A DNA stretch of 64,000 nucleotides, from assembly GCA_000720995.1 (NCBI GenBank), contig JOEL01000001.1, positions 62,001 to 126,000 of the forward strand, given 5' to 3'. Position numbers and translations under genes: made by a program. The notes beneath the pieces were generated by a model. The model saw only the letters and a list, made by a program, of their open reading frames with translations. It made no database searches and was not told where the DNA came from. Source of the DNA: Streptomyces celluloflavus. Its GTDB lineage: Bacteria > Actinomycetota > Actinomycetes > Streptomycetales > Streptomycetaceae. The first letter of the stretch is position 1. Each line of letters begins with the position of its first letter. This document shows, in pieces, positions 35,357 to 44,944 of this stretch.

Positions 35357-38329
35357 GTGGAGTTTCCGCGCGTCGAGTTCAAGGTATTGGGACCTCTGGA
35401 GGCAGTTTCCGGCGGTCGGGTCCTCCCGCTCGGCGGACCGAAGCAGCGGACGCTGCTCGCCGCACTGCTGCTCCACGTCAACACCACGGTGTCCGGGGAC
35501 CGGCTGTGCGATGCGGTCTGGGGCACGACCCCGCCGGCCTCGGCCCAGGCCAACGTCCGCAGCTATGCCGCCGCGTTGCGCCGGGTGCTCAACCCGGACG
35601 CGGGAGAGGACCGGTTGAGCCTGGGGCACGGCGGCTACCAACTGCGGGCGCGACCGGACGAAGTGGACCTGCACCGGTTCGAGGAGCTGGTCGAGCGCGG
35701 CCGGTCCGCCCTGGCCGGGGGTGCGCACCCGGCGGCGGCCGGCCATTTCCGGGAGGCGCTGGACCTGTGGCGCGGCGGTGCCTTCGAAGGGGTGGCGCAC
35801 CACGACGCCCTGCACATCGAGGTCGCCCGCCTCGACGAGGCGCGGCTCGCGGTGTTCGAGGACTATGCCGAGGCGCGTCTGGCGCTCGGCGACAGCCGCG
35901 AGATGGTGGGCCCACTGCGGGAGCAGGTGGCCCGGTACCCGCTGCGCGAGTCGCTCTGGGGAAAGCTGATGACCGCGCAGTACCGCTGCCACCGCCCGGG
36001 AGACGCGTTGCAGTCCTACGCCCTCGCCCGTACCGCACTCCGGGACGAGCTGGGACTCGAACCGGGCGCCGAACTCCGCCGGTTGCACCGCGCGGTCCTG
36101 GGCGGGGACCCGGCCCTGCTGGGCACCGCCCCCGCACCTGCCACCGTCCCCGCGCCCGTCCCCGTGCCGTCCGACCGGCCCGCGGGCGCCTGGCGGCCGG
36201 TGAGTCAACTCCCCTCGGATCCCGCCGACTTCGTCGGCCGCGACGAGGTGCTGACCCGGGCCGCCGCCTTACTCCGGCCGGCCGCCACCGCGCCGGGCGC
36301 CCCGCCGCCCGTGCCCGGATCGCCCTGCGCCGTACCGGTCGTGATCCTCACCGGGCTCCCCGGCGTCGGCAAGACCACCCTGGCCACCCGGCTCGCTCAC
36401 CTGCTGCGCAAGTCCTTCCCCGACGGCCAGTTGTTCCTGCACCTGGGCGGCGCCCGGCGCGCGCCCGGCGCGGTCCTCGCGGACCTACTGCTCGGGCTGG
36501 GCGTCGCGGGCGCGTCCATACCCGAGTCGACGGTGGACCGCGCCGCGCTGTTCCGTTCGCTGCTGTCCGGCCGCAAGGTGGTGGTGCTGCTCGACGACGC
36601 CCAGGACGAGGCCCAGATCCGCCCGCTGCTGCCCGGGACCCCGGGGTGCGCGGCCCTGGTCACCAGCCGGGCCCGGCTGGCCGGGCTGGCCGCCGCCCAC
36701 CTGATAGACGTCGCCCCGTTCGACGCCGGTGAATCGGAGGCCCTGCTGCGGCGCATCGCCGGCGGCCGGCGGCTCGCGGCGGAACCGGAGGCGACCGAGC
36801 GGGTGCTGGCCGGCTGCGCCGGTCTGCCGCTGGCGCTGCGGGTGATCGGGGCGAGACTCGCGAGCCGCCCGCACTGGCGGGTCGGGCGGCTCGCGGACCG
36901 GCTCGCCGACGAACAGGGCCGGTTGGCGGAGCTCACGGTGGGCGACCTCGCCGTCCGGACCTGTGTCGCCACCAGCTACCGCAGTCTGACCCCCGACGCC
37001 GCCCGCGCCTTCCGGGCCATCGGCACCCTTCCCGCACCGGAGTTCCCGGGCTGGGCCCTGGCCGCCCTGCTGGACTCCGGCGACACCGACGACACGATCG
37101 ACGTCCTGCTCGACGCGAACCTGGTGCAGGTCGTCGGCGTCGACGACCAGGGCCAGCCGCGCTATCGGATGCACGATCTGCTGCACGTCTACGCCACGGA
37201 ACGGGCGTTGGCCGAGGAACCCCGGCCCTGGCGGCGGGCGGCACTGGCCCGGGTCCTGACCGGCTGGCTCTGCCGGGTGCGGGCGGCGGGCGACCAGCTC
37301 GTCCGCGGCGGGACGGACGACCGCGCGGGCGATCTCGTCGGACGGCTGGAGGGCGAGCGGACGAGTCTGGTCACCGCGGTCGAGTTCGCCGCGGGGGCCG
37401 GATACGGCACCCACGCGGCCGACCTCGCCGCCGCCTTGGAGGACATCTGCCACCTGCGCAACTGGTGGGACGAGTGGGACCGGGTGGCGCGCGCCGCACT
37501 CGACTGCGCCAGAGCAGACGGCGACCTCGTCGCCGCCGCGGTCGCCCAGGGCTCCCTGGCCAGGGCCCTGGCCGCCCGCGGCCGGGTGGACGACGCGCTG
37601 ACCCGCTTCACCACGGCCATCGACCAGCTGGACGAGCTGGGCGAGGCACATCACGCCGCCCGGCTGCGGATCCACCGGAGCTTCGCGATCGCCGACCGCG
37701 GTATGGCCGGACTCGCCCACGACGACGCCGCCGCGGCCGCCGCCGTGATGGGCCGGCTCGGTGACGAACACGGCCGGGTCCTCGCCCTGCGCAGCCTCGG
37801 CTTCGCCCTGCTGTGCCAGCAGCGCGCGGCCGAGGCCATCGCCACCCTGGAACCGGCCCTGGAGACGGCGGAGCGACTCGGCCGGCCGCTCGCGCTCGCC
37901 GACGTCCTCCAGGCGCTGGCCGTGGCCGAGATCGGCCACGGCCGGCTGGGCCGGGCCGCCCGCCGCCTGCCGCGGGCGCTGACCCTGTTCCGGACGGTCC
38001 GGCACCGCCCCGGCGAGGCGTACGCACTGCTGACCCTGGGGCGGCTGTACAACGAGCTCGGTCCCGACCGGGCCTCGCGCGCGCTCGGCCCGCTCGGCGA
38101 GGCGGCGGAGATCTTCGCCGAGCTGGGGGAGCACCGCGGCGCGGCCTTCGCCTCCTACTGGCTGGGCAGGACCCACACCGCGCTGGGCGACGCCGACCGA
38201 GGCCGGCGCCACCTCACCGAGGCACTGGCCGGCTTCCGCAGTCTGCGCATGCCGTTCTGGGCCGACCGCGCCGAGCGGGAGACCGGCGGCCCCGCACGGG
38301 TCGGCACCCCGCCCGGACGCCCTTCCTGA
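35357..38329 (+). CDS. AfsR/SARP-family pathway regulator
   Basis: A 990-residue large SARP. Winged helix of the OmpR type at about residues 1-95 (VEFKVLGPLEAVSGGR, then ANVRSYAAALRRVLN), the bacterial transcriptional activation domain to about 245, NB-ARC ATPase with P-loop GLPGVGKTT near 332-341, and C-terminal TPR-like helices from about 680. Such proteins activate antibiotic clusters, and the isonitrile operon starts 135 bp downstream. Codon 305 is TTA (36269-36271), which makes translation depend on the bldA tRNA. I chose GTG 35357, preceded by AAGGCGG, over an upstream ATG because the SARP fold begins there. Confidence 0.9.
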   Translation: MEFPRVEFKVLGPLEAVSGGRVLPLGGPKQRTLLAALLLHVNTTVSGDRLCDAVWGTTPPASAQANVRSYAAALRRVLNPDAGEDRLSLGHGGYQLRARPDEVDLHRFEELVERGRSALAGGAHPAAAGHFREALDLWRGGAFEGVAHHDALHIEVARLDEARLAVFEDYAEARLALGDSREMVGPLREQVARYPLRESLWGKLMTAQYRCHRPGDALQSYALARTALRDELGLEPGAELRRLHRAVLGGDPALLGTAPAPATVPAPVPVPSDRPAGAWRPVSQLPSDPADFVGRDEVLTRAAALLRPAATAPGAPPPVPGSPCAVPVVILTGLPGVGKTTLATRLAHLLRKSFPDGQLFLHLGGARRAPGAVLADLLLGLGVAGASIPESTVDRAALFRSLLSGRKVVVLLDDAQDEAQIRPLLPGTPGCAALVTSRARLAGLAAAHLIDVAPFDAGESEALLRRIAGGRRLAAEPEATERVLAGCAGLPLALRVIGARLASRPHWRVGRLADRLADEQGRLAELTVGDLAVRTCVATSYRSLTPDAARAFRAIGTLPAPEFPGWALAALLDSGDTDDTIDVLLDANLVQVVGVDDQGQPRYRMHDLLHVYATERALAEEPRPWRRAALARVLTGWLCRVRAAGDQLVRGGTDDRAGDLVGRLEGERTSLVTAVEFAAGAGYGTHAADLAAALEDICHLRNWWDEWDRVARAALDCARADGDLVAAAVAQGSLARALAARGRVDDALTRFTTAIDQLDELGEAHHAARLRIHRSFAIADRGMAGLAHDDAAAAAAVMGRLGDEHGRVLALRSLGFALLCQQRAAEAIATLEPALETAERLGRPLALADVLQALAVAEIGHGRLGRAARRLPRALTLFRTVRHRPGEAYALLTLGRLYNELGPDRASRALGPLGEAAEIFAELGEHRGAAFASYWLGRTHTALGDADRGRRHLTEALAGFRSLRMPFWADRAERETGGPARVGTPPGRPS

Positions 38330-38464
38330 CGCCCCTGCCGAGGCTCTTCCCGGGGCTCTTTCCGACGCGCCGCCGACCGCGGGAGCCGGGCAGTTGTGCG
38401 CTCTCTGTGCGTTTCCCATGCGCCCGCGGACCACGGTGGGACCCAGTCAACGAAAGGAGACGCG

Positions 38465-39466
38465 GTGTCCGATCTCGCCGTACCCGATACCGAACTGGCC
38501 GCCGTCGAAGTGCTCCGGGAGGTCCTGGCCCATCAGCGCAGAATGCGCGAGGGCGGGTGCACCGGAGAAGTCTGCCCGCGCTGCGTGGGACACCACCTGG
38601 ACGCGGTGCGCGACGCCATGGCGAGCGGCCGGCGCATCGAGTTCGTCCTGCCGGCGTTCCCGACGAAGTCCCCGAACCCGGCCAAGGTGCTCGGCCCGCT
38701 GCCCGACCTCGCCGAGGAACTCGCACTGCGTTTCCTCAACTCGCTCTGCGAGCGGATCGGCGAAATCTACCCGCCCGGAGCCGCCATCCTGATCTGCTCC
38801 GACGGACGGGTCTTCAACGACCTGCTCGGGGTGAGCGACGAGAACGTCACCGGCTATGTGCGGGCCCTCGACGACATGATCACCAGGATGGGCGCCACCC
38901 ACCTCGAACAGTTCACCCTCGACAAGGTCTACCGGGGCGCCGGACACACGGACATGCGCACCATGCTGTCCACCGGCCACGCCCCGGAGATCGAGGAGCT
39001 GCGCGAGGAGGTACGGGCCGGCGGCGCGCCCCTCGCCATGTACCGGGGCATCACCCGCTTCATGCTGGAGGACCTGTCCGGTCCGCACTACACCGGCACC
39101 CGGTCCGCCCTGCAGCGCGAGTGCCGCCGCCTCGCCTACCGCGTCATCCAGCGGAGCCGGGCCTGGGGCGACCTGCTGGGCCAACTCTTCCCGGCCGCCA
39201 TCCGGCTGTCGATCCACCCCCAGCCGTGCGGGACGGAGAAGATCGGCATCCTGCTCGCGGACACCCCGGACGCCTGGCTGACGCCCTGGCACAGCGTCGC
39301 GGTCGAATCCGGCGGACGTTTCACGCTGATGAAGCGCGCCGACGCCGAGCGTGCCGGAGCCGAACCGGTGCACGTGGCGGGGCGCCCCAGCCACTACGTA
39401 CTGGCGCCGGACGCGGCCCGGCCCGGCCCCGCGCCCCACGAGCCGGGGCACCGGCCCCGCGCGTGA
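38465..39466 (+). CDS. pvcA: isonitrile (isocyanide) synthase, PvcA/DIT1 family
   Basis: A 333-residue member of the DIT1/PvcA family. These enzymes convert the amino group of L-Tyr or L-Trp to an isonitrile, taking the carbon from ribulose 5-phosphate. Diagnostic blocks are FVLPAFPTKSPNPAKVLG, LPDLAEELALRFL, ILICSDGRVFNDLLGVSD, TLDKVY and LSIHPQPCGTEKIGI. Tyr is the more likely substrate because an HpaB-type phenol hydroxylase follows. The GTG at 38465 has AAAGGAG 6 nt upstream. It is the first gene of a seven-gene operon under the adjacent SARP. Confidence 0.93.
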   Translation: MSDLAVPDTELAAVEVLREVLAHQRRMREGGCTGEVCPRCVGHHLDAVRDAMASGRRIEFVLPAFPTKSPNPAKVLGPLPDLAEELALRFLNSLCERIGEIYPPGAAILICSDGRVFNDLLGVSDENVTGYVRALDDMITRMGATHLEQFTLDKVYRGAGHTDMRTMLSTGHAPEIEELREEVRAGGAPLAMYRGITRFMLEDLSGPHYTGTRSALQRECRRLAYRVIQRSRAWGDLLGQLFPAAIRLSIHPQPCGTEKIGILLADTPDAWLTPWHSVAVESGGRFTLMKRADAERAGAEPVHVAGRPSHYVLAPDAARPGPAPHEPGHRPRA

Positions 39467-39574
39467 ACACCGCCGTCCGCCTCGCCGCCGAGACCGTGCC
39501 CGACGGAGCCCGCCGCCCGCCCGGCCGGGCCCGCGTACCGGGCGAACCCACCCTCACCACCCCTGGAGAACACC

Positions 39575-40435
39575 ATGACCGATGACCACGACCACCTCGC
39601 CGGCAGCCGGCTCGACGTCACACGGATCGAACCCTTCGGGGCGGCGGTACGGGCGCCGGAGCCGGGCGCGCACGTCCGCGACGTCCCCGTCGAAACCCTG
39701 CGCGCGCTCGTCCGGGAGCACCGTCTCGTCCTGCTCCGCGGCTTCGACAACTTCGCCGGTCCGCAGGAACTGTCCGCCTACTGCGAGCGCTGGGGCGAGC
39801 TGAGCGTCTGGCCGTTCGGCACGGTGCTCGAACTGGTCGAGCAGGAACGGCCCGCGGACCACATCTTCGACCACAGCTATATGCCGATGCACTGGGACGG
39901 CATGTACCGCGAGCAGGTGCCGGAATTCCAGGTGTTCCAGTGCGTACGGGCACCCGGCGCGGGCAACGGCGGTGAGACGACCTTCTCCCACACCACCGCC
40001 GTGCTCGAACACACCGACCCGGCCACGGTCGCCCAGTGGTCGGCGGTCACCGGTACCTACCACCGCGCGATGGAGTTCTACGACAGCGTCACCGTCTCGC
40101 CGCTCGTGGCCGCCCACCCAGGCCACGGCGCCCAGGTCATCCGCTACAACGAACCCACCGCCGCAGAGGACAGCGGCTTCGTCAACCACCCCGACCTCCA
40201 GTTCTCGGGGCTCCCGGACGACGCGCTCGCCGAGGTGCACCGGAGCCTGCGCGCGGCGCTGTACGATCCCGCGCACCTCTACGCCCACACCTGGCAGACC
40301 GGCGATCTGGTGATCGCCGACAACTACACGCTGCTGCACGGCCGGAACGCGTTCACCAGCGGCGCGCCGCGGCATCTGCGCCGGGTCCAGGTGCTCGGCA
40401 CCCCGCCGCTGGACAACCCGGGGCTGGTGCGATGA
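39575..40435 (+). CDS. pvcB: Fe(II)/2-oxoglutarate-dependent oxygenase, PvcB type
   Basis: A 286-residue TauD/TfdA-fold oxygenase. The iron triad is His106-x-Asp108 (MHWDGMYRE) and His255 (LLHGRNAF); Arg269 or Arg270 near the C-terminus should bind 2-oxoglutarate. PvcB homologues act on tyrosine isonitrile, either desaturating with loss of CO2 to a vinyl isonitrile or desaturating while keeping the carboxylate, as in paerucumarin. The sequence alone does not tell which. GGAG precedes the ATG. The stop overlaps the next start (ATGA), so it is coupled to the hydroxylase. Confidence 0.9.
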   Translation: MTDDHDHLAGSRLDVTRIEPFGAAVRAPEPGAHVRDVPVETLRALVREHRLVLLRGFDNFAGPQELSAYCERWGELSVWPFGTVLELVEQERPADHIFDHSYMPMHWDGMYREQVPEFQVFQCVRAPGAGNGGETTFSHTTAVLEHTDPATVAQWSAVTGTYHRAMEFYDSVTVSPLVAAHPGHGAQVIRYNEPTAAEDSGFVNHPDLQFSGLPDDALAEVHRSLRAALYDPAHLYAHTWQTGDLVIADNYTLLHGRNAFTSGAPRHLRRVQVLGTPPLDNPGLVR

Positions 40436-41979
40436 CCGGCACCGCACCCACGGCCGGCGGCACCACGACCGTGACCGGCAACGCGCTCATGACGGGCGCG
40501 GACTACCTGGAGAGCCTGCGCGACGGCCGGCAGGTGTACGTGGACGGCGAACGGGTGAAGGACGTCACCCGGCACCCCGCCTTCCGCAACTCCGCCCTGT
40601 CGGTGTCCCGGCTCTACGACGCCCTGCACGACCCGGCGACCGCCGAGGTGCTCACCGGGGTCGACGACTCCGGCATCCGTACCCACAAGTTCTTCAAACC
40701 GAGCCGGACCGCCGCGGAACTGGTCGAGGCACGGGAGGCGATCGCCACCTGGGCGCGCATGAGCTACGGCTTCCTGGGGCGCACCCCCGAGTACAAGGCG
40801 TCCTTCATGTCGGGCCTGGGCGTCAACGCCGACTACTACGGCCCGTACGCCGCCAACGCCACCGCCTGGTACCGCGAGTTCGCGAGCCGGGCGCTGTACC
40901 TCAACCACGTCATCATCAACCCGCCGGTCGACCGCAAACGGGCCATCCACGACATGGAGGACGTGTTCGTGCACGCCGTGCGCGAGACGGACGCCGGAGT
41001 GGTGGTCAGCGGGGCGAAGATGCTCGCGACCGGCTCCGCCCTCACCAACGCCGGTTTCGTCGCCCCGGTCGGCTCGGCCGCCCTGGCACCGGGCAAGGCG
41101 GAGGCGTTCGCCCTGGTCTTCTTCGTCCGGATGGACAACCCCGGGGTGAGACTGATCTGCCGCACCCCGTACGCGAACCCCGCCCGCGGCCCCTTCGACG
41201 CACCGCTGAGCAGCCGTTTCGACGAGAACGACAGTGTGCTGCTGCTCGACGAGGCGCTGATCCCCTGGGAGGACGTGCTCGTCCACCGGGACATCGAACG
41301 GGCGACGGGCTTCTACGCCACGTCGGGCTTCCCGAACCTGTACAACTTCCAGTCCGGAACCCGGCTGAGCGTCAAGCTGGAACTCATGGCCGGACTGCTC
41401 GCCCGCGGCACCCGGGCGAACGGCACCGACGGGTTCCGCGGCGTACAGGCCGCCGTCGGCGAGCTCATCACCATGCGGGACATGGTGTGGGCGCTGACCT
41501 CGGCGATGGCGTACGACCCCGAGCCGGGCAGCGGCGGGACCGTCGTGCCCCGCCTGGAGCACGCCTCGGCCATGCGGATGTACAACGCGCAGGTGTGGGA
41601 CCGGGTCCACGAACTGTTCGAGACCACGCTGGGCGGCGCACCCCTCGCGGTGCCCTCCAGCGGCCGGGATCTCACCCATCCCGAACTGCGGCCGCTGATC
41701 GACCGCTTCTACCGCGGCGCGGACACCTCCGCCGCCGACCGGATCAAGCTGCTCAAGCTCGTCTGGGACGCGATCGGCACCGAATTCGGCGGCCGCCACG
41801 AACTGTACGAACGCAACTACTCGGGCAACGGCGAACAGGTCCGGCTCGACGCCCTGAAGTGGGCGACCCGGCGGGGCAGCCTCGCCCGGTACGAAGCGCT
41901 GGTGCAGGAGTGCCTCGACGACTACGACGTCGAGGGCTGGCGCAGAGGCCCGTGGCAGGACCCGGCGCACACCCTCTGA
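40432..41979 (+). CDS. hpaB: 4-hydroxyphenylacetate 3-monooxygenase-type hydroxylase (HpaB/PvcC)
   Basis: A 515-residue oxygenase of the two-component FADH2-using HpaB family, full length. Visible blocks include LTGADYLESLRDGRQVYVDG-like N-terminal sequence, MSYGFLGRTPEYKASFMSGL and ETDAGVVVSGAKMLATGSAL. It should hydroxylate a phenol ortho to the OH, giving a catechol. In the paerucumarin pathway PvcC, of the same family, does this to the isonitrile intermediate. The reduced flavin is probably supplied by the HpaC-type reductase at the operon's end. It overlaps pvcB by 4 nt. Confidence 0.92.
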   Translation: MTGTAPTAGGTTTVTGNALMTGADYLESLRDGRQVYVDGERVKDVTRHPAFRNSALSVSRLYDALHDPATAEVLTGVDDSGIRTHKFFKPSRTAAELVEAREAIATWARMSYGFLGRTPEYKASFMSGLGVNADYYGPYAANATAWYREFASRALYLNHVIINPPVDRKRAIHDMEDVFVHAVRETDAGVVVSGAKMLATGSALTNAGFVAPVGSAALAPGKAEAFALVFFVRMDNPGVRLICRTPYANPARGPFDAPLSSRFDENDSVLLLDEALIPWEDVLVHRDIERATGFYATSGFPNLYNFQSGTRLSVKLELMAGLLARGTRANGTDGFRGVQAAVGELITMRDMVWALTSAMAYDPEPGSGGTVVPRLEHASAMRMYNAQVWDRVHELFETTLGGAPLAVPSSGRDLTHPELRPLIDRFYRGADTSAADRIKLLKLVWDAIGTEFGGRHELYERNYSGNGEQVRLDALKWATRRGSLARYEALVQECLDDYDVEGWRRGPWQDPAHTL

Positions 41980-42009
41980 AACGCCCACCGACCGAGAACG
42001 GAGCACATG

Positions 42010-43896
42010 ATGTGTGGCATCACCGGGTGGGTCGACTTCACCCGAGACCTCACGGACGAGTACCCGCTCGTCCACGCCATGACCGAGACCCTGACCGCCA
42101 GAGGGCCGGACGCCGGCGGTGTCTGGCTGGACGGACACGTCGCGCTGGGACACCGGCGGCTGGCCGTCATCGACGTCGAGCACGGCACACAGCCGATGCG
42201 CACCCCGGAACGCGGCCCGGGGGACCTGCCGCGAGCGGTGATCTCCTACGGCGGGGAAATCTACAACTTCCGTGAACTCCGCGCCGAACTCGCCCTGCTC
42301 GGGCACCGGTTCACCACCCGCAGCGACACCGAGGTGGCCCTCCGCGCCTACCTGGAGTGGGGCGCCGGCTTCGTCCACCGCCTCAACGGCATGTACGCAC
42401 TCGCCATCTGGGACACCGCCCGGGACGAACTGCTGCTGGTGCGGGACCGGCTGGGCGTCAAACCCCTCTACTACCACCCCACGGCCGACGGCGTGCTCTT
42501 CGGCTCGGAGCCCAAGGCCATCCTCGCCCACCCCCTGGCACGGGCCGGCGCGGGAGCGGAGGAACTCTGCGACGCGCTGCTGTTCCTGCGCACCCCGGGG
42601 CGGGTGCCCTTCCGCGGTATGCGCGAGCTGAAACCCGGCCATCTGCTGCGGGTCCGCCGCGACGGGCTCAGCGAGGAGCGCTACTGGGCGCTGGAATCCC
42701 GTCCGCACACCGACGATCTGCCGACCACCGTCGCCACCGTCCGCGACCTGCTCGACGACATCGTCCCGCGGCAGATGGTCGCCGATGTGCCGCTGGTCTC
42801 GCTGCTGTCCGGCGGACTGGACTCCAGCACGGTCACCGCCCTCGCCCAGCGGGCGCGCGCCGCCGACGGCGGGCGCCTCACCACCTTCTCCGTCGACTTC
42901 ACCGGCCACACCGAGAACTTCCGGGCCGATCCCATCCGCCCCACCCCGGACGGCCCGTACGCGCTGGAGGTCGCCCGGCACGTCGGCAGCGACCACCACG
43001 CGATCGTCCTCGACCGCACCCGGCTGCTCGACCCGGCCGTCCGCCGGACCGTCCTCGGCGCCTGGGACCTGCCGTTCAACTTCGCGGACCTCGACGTCTC
43101 CCTGTACCTGCTCTTCGCCGCCGTCCGGGAGCACGCGACCGTGGCGCTCTCCGGGGAGGGCGCCGACGAGATCTTCGGCGGCTACCTGTGGTTCTCCGAC
43201 CCCGATGCGCGGCGCGCCGACACCTTCCCCTGGCTCAAACTCGGCGCCCACCGCGGCCTCGACCCCCGCTCGCTCTTCCACCCCTGGTTCGTCGACGGGA
43301 TCGACCTGGGGGAGTACGAGGCCGACCTCTACCGCACCGCGCTGGCCGAGGTACCGCGCCTCGACGGGGAGAGCGCGCAGGACCGGCGGACCCGGGAGCT
43401 GGGCTATCTGACCCTGACCCGGTGGCTGCCCATCCTGCTGGACAAGAAGGACCGGATGGGCATGGCCAGCGGACTGGAGGGCCGGGTGCCGTTCTGCGAC
43501 CACCGCCTGGTCGAGTACGTCTTCAACGTCCCCTGGGAGATGAAGACCTTCAGCGGCCAGGAAAAGGCACTGCTGCGCGAGGCCGCGACCGGTCTGCTGC
43601 CCGAGTCGGTACGGCGCCGCAAGAAGGCCGCCTACCCCTCGATCCAGGACCCCGCCTACGACCGCGCCCTCATCACCGGCCTCACCACGGCGGCGGGCGA
43701 CGCCGGCGCACCGCTGAGCCACTGCCTCGACGGCGCCGCGGTACGGCGGCTCACCGGCAGGACCACCACCGGCAGCCTCTCCGAGTTCGAACGGATCCTC
43801 GTGGAGTCCACCGTCCGGCTGGACGAGTGGCTGCGCACCTACCAGGTCGAGTTGGACACCGGTGCCCTCGGCGCCGCCTGGCCGCGAACAGCCTGA
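42010..43896 (+). CDS. asnB: class B asparagine synthetase-type amidotransferase
   Basis: A 628-residue glutamine-dependent amidotransferase. Starting at ATG 42010 rather than the adjoining ATG 42007 makes Cys2 the N-terminal nucleophile of the glutaminase domain (MCGITGWVDF), with GGEIYNFREL and SDTEVAL behind it. The synthetase domain has the PP-loop SLLSGGLDSSTV and SGEGADEIFGGY. Both active sites look intact. In biosynthetic clusters such enzymes turn a carboxylate into an amide through an acyl-adenylate. Here the acid could be a ring-cleavage or isonitrile intermediate. CGGAG lies 6 nt upstream; 30 bp separate it from the hydroxylase. Confidence 0.9.
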   Translation: MCGITGWVDFTRDLTDEYPLVHAMTETLTARGPDAGGVWLDGHVALGHRRLAVIDVEHGTQPMRTPERGPGDLPRAVISYGGEIYNFRELRAELALLGHRFTTRSDTEVALRAYLEWGAGFVHRLNGMYALAIWDTARDELLLVRDRLGVKPLYYHPTADGVLFGSEPKAILAHPLARAGAGAEELCDALLFLRTPGRVPFRGMRELKPGHLLRVRRDGLSEERYWALESRPHTDDLPTTVATVRDLLDDIVPRQMVADVPLVSLLSGGLDSSTVTALAQRARAADGGRLTTFSVDFTGHTENFRADPIRPTPDGPYALEVARHVGSDHHAIVLDRTRLLDPAVRRTVLGAWDLPFNFADLDVSLYLLFAAVREHATVALSGEGADEIFGGYLWFSDPDARRADTFPWLKLGAHRGLDPRSLFHPWFVDGIDLGEYEADLYRTALAEVPRLDGESAQDRRTRELGYLTLTRWLPILLDKKDRMGMASGLEGRVPFCDHRLVEYVFNVPWEMKTFSGQEKALLREAATGLLPESVRRRKKAAYPSIQDPAYDRALITGLTTAAGDAGAPLSHCLDGAAVRRLTGRTTTGSLSEFERILVESTVRLDEWLRTYQVELDTGALGAAWPRTA

Positions 43897-43944
43897 AGTG
43901 TCCCTGCCGACGGAACCCACAGCACCGATGAACGGAGACCACTG

Positions 43945-44916
43945 ATGCACGCCATCGAGATCCGCCGGACCGGCGGACCCGAGGTCCAGACGTATGGGGA
44001 GAAGCCCGACCCCGAGCCCGGCGAGGGGCAGATACTCGTCGAACTCGCCGCGGCCGGGGTCAACTTCATCGACCTCTACCGCCGCGAGGGCCGCTATCCC
44101 CTGCCGCTGCCCGCCGTACCGGGCGAGGAGGGATCGGGCGTCGTCCTGGCCACCGGCCCCGGAGTCAGCCGGTTCGCGCCCGGTGACCGCGTCGCCTGGA
44201 CGACCGTCCTCGGCAGCTACGCGAGCCGGGTGGTGGTGCCCGAGGACAAGGCGATCGCCGTACCGGACACGATCGACCTGCGCACGGCCGGCGGGGTGCT
44301 CGTCCAGGGCATGACGGCCCACTACCTGGTCAACGACTCCTACCCGGCGCGCGCCGGCGACACCGTACTGGTCCATGCCGCCGCCGGCGGGGTGGGGCTG
44401 CTGCTCACCCAGTTGCTCAAGCGGCGCGGCGTCCGGGTCATCGGCACGGTGTCCACCGCGGAGAAGGAGAAGCTCGCCCGGGAGCACGGCGCCGACGAGA
44501 TCATCCGCTCCACCGGGACCGGCGACCTGGCCGCCGAGGTACGCCTTCTCACCGGCGGGGAGGGCGTCCATGCGGTCTACGACGGCATCGGCGCCGCCAC
44601 TTTCGACGCCAGTCTCGACGCCCTGCGCACCCGCGGCACGCTGGTCCTCTTCGGCGGCGCCAGCGGCGCGGTGCCGCCCGTCGATGTGATGCGGCTGCTG
44701 TGGGGCGGGTCGCTGACCCTGACGCGCCCCTACCTCGAACACTTCCGGGCCACCACCGAGGAGTTCGAGTGGCGGGCGGGCGAGGTGTTCGCCGGTATCG
44801 CCGACGGCACCCTGCGCGTCACCATCGGCGGCACGTATCCGCTCGCCGAAGCGCACCGCGCGCACGCCGACCTCGCGGCCCGGCGCACCACCGGCAAGCT
44901 CCTGCTCGTCCCGTAG
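43945..44916 (+). CDS. quinone oxidoreductase-type zinc-free alcohol dehydrogenase superfamily enzyme
   Basis: A 323-residue medium-chain reductase of the QOR group. PGEEGSGVV and GMTAHYLVNDSYPARAGDTV are typical, VLVHAAAGGVGLLLTQL is the NADPH-binding fingerprint and GTLVLFGGASGAVPP follows. No structural-zinc cysteines are present, as expected for QOR. These enzymes reduce quinones or conjugated enones with NADPH. In this operon an alpha,beta-unsaturated product of catechol cleavage is the obvious candidate substrate (inference). CGGAG precedes the ATG; spacing to asnB is 48 bp. Confidence 0.88.
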   Translation: MHAIEIRRTGGPEVQTYGEKPDPEPGEGQILVELAAAGVNFIDLYRREGRYPLPLPAVPGEEGSGVVLATGPGVSRFAPGDRVAWTTVLGSYASRVVVPEDKAIAVPDTIDLRTAGGVLVQGMTAHYLVNDSYPARAGDTVLVHAAAGGVGLLLTQLLKRRGVRVIGTVSTAEKEKLAREHGADEIIRSTGTGDLAAEVRLLTGGEGVHAVYDGIGAATFDASLDALRTRGTLVLFGGASGAVPPVDVMRLLWGGSLTLTRPYLEHFRATTEEFEWRAGEVFAGIADGTLRVTIGGTYPLAEAHRAHADLAARRTTGKLLLVP

Positions 44917-44944
44917 CCCCCCCGACCACGAAGGAGGTTCCCCC

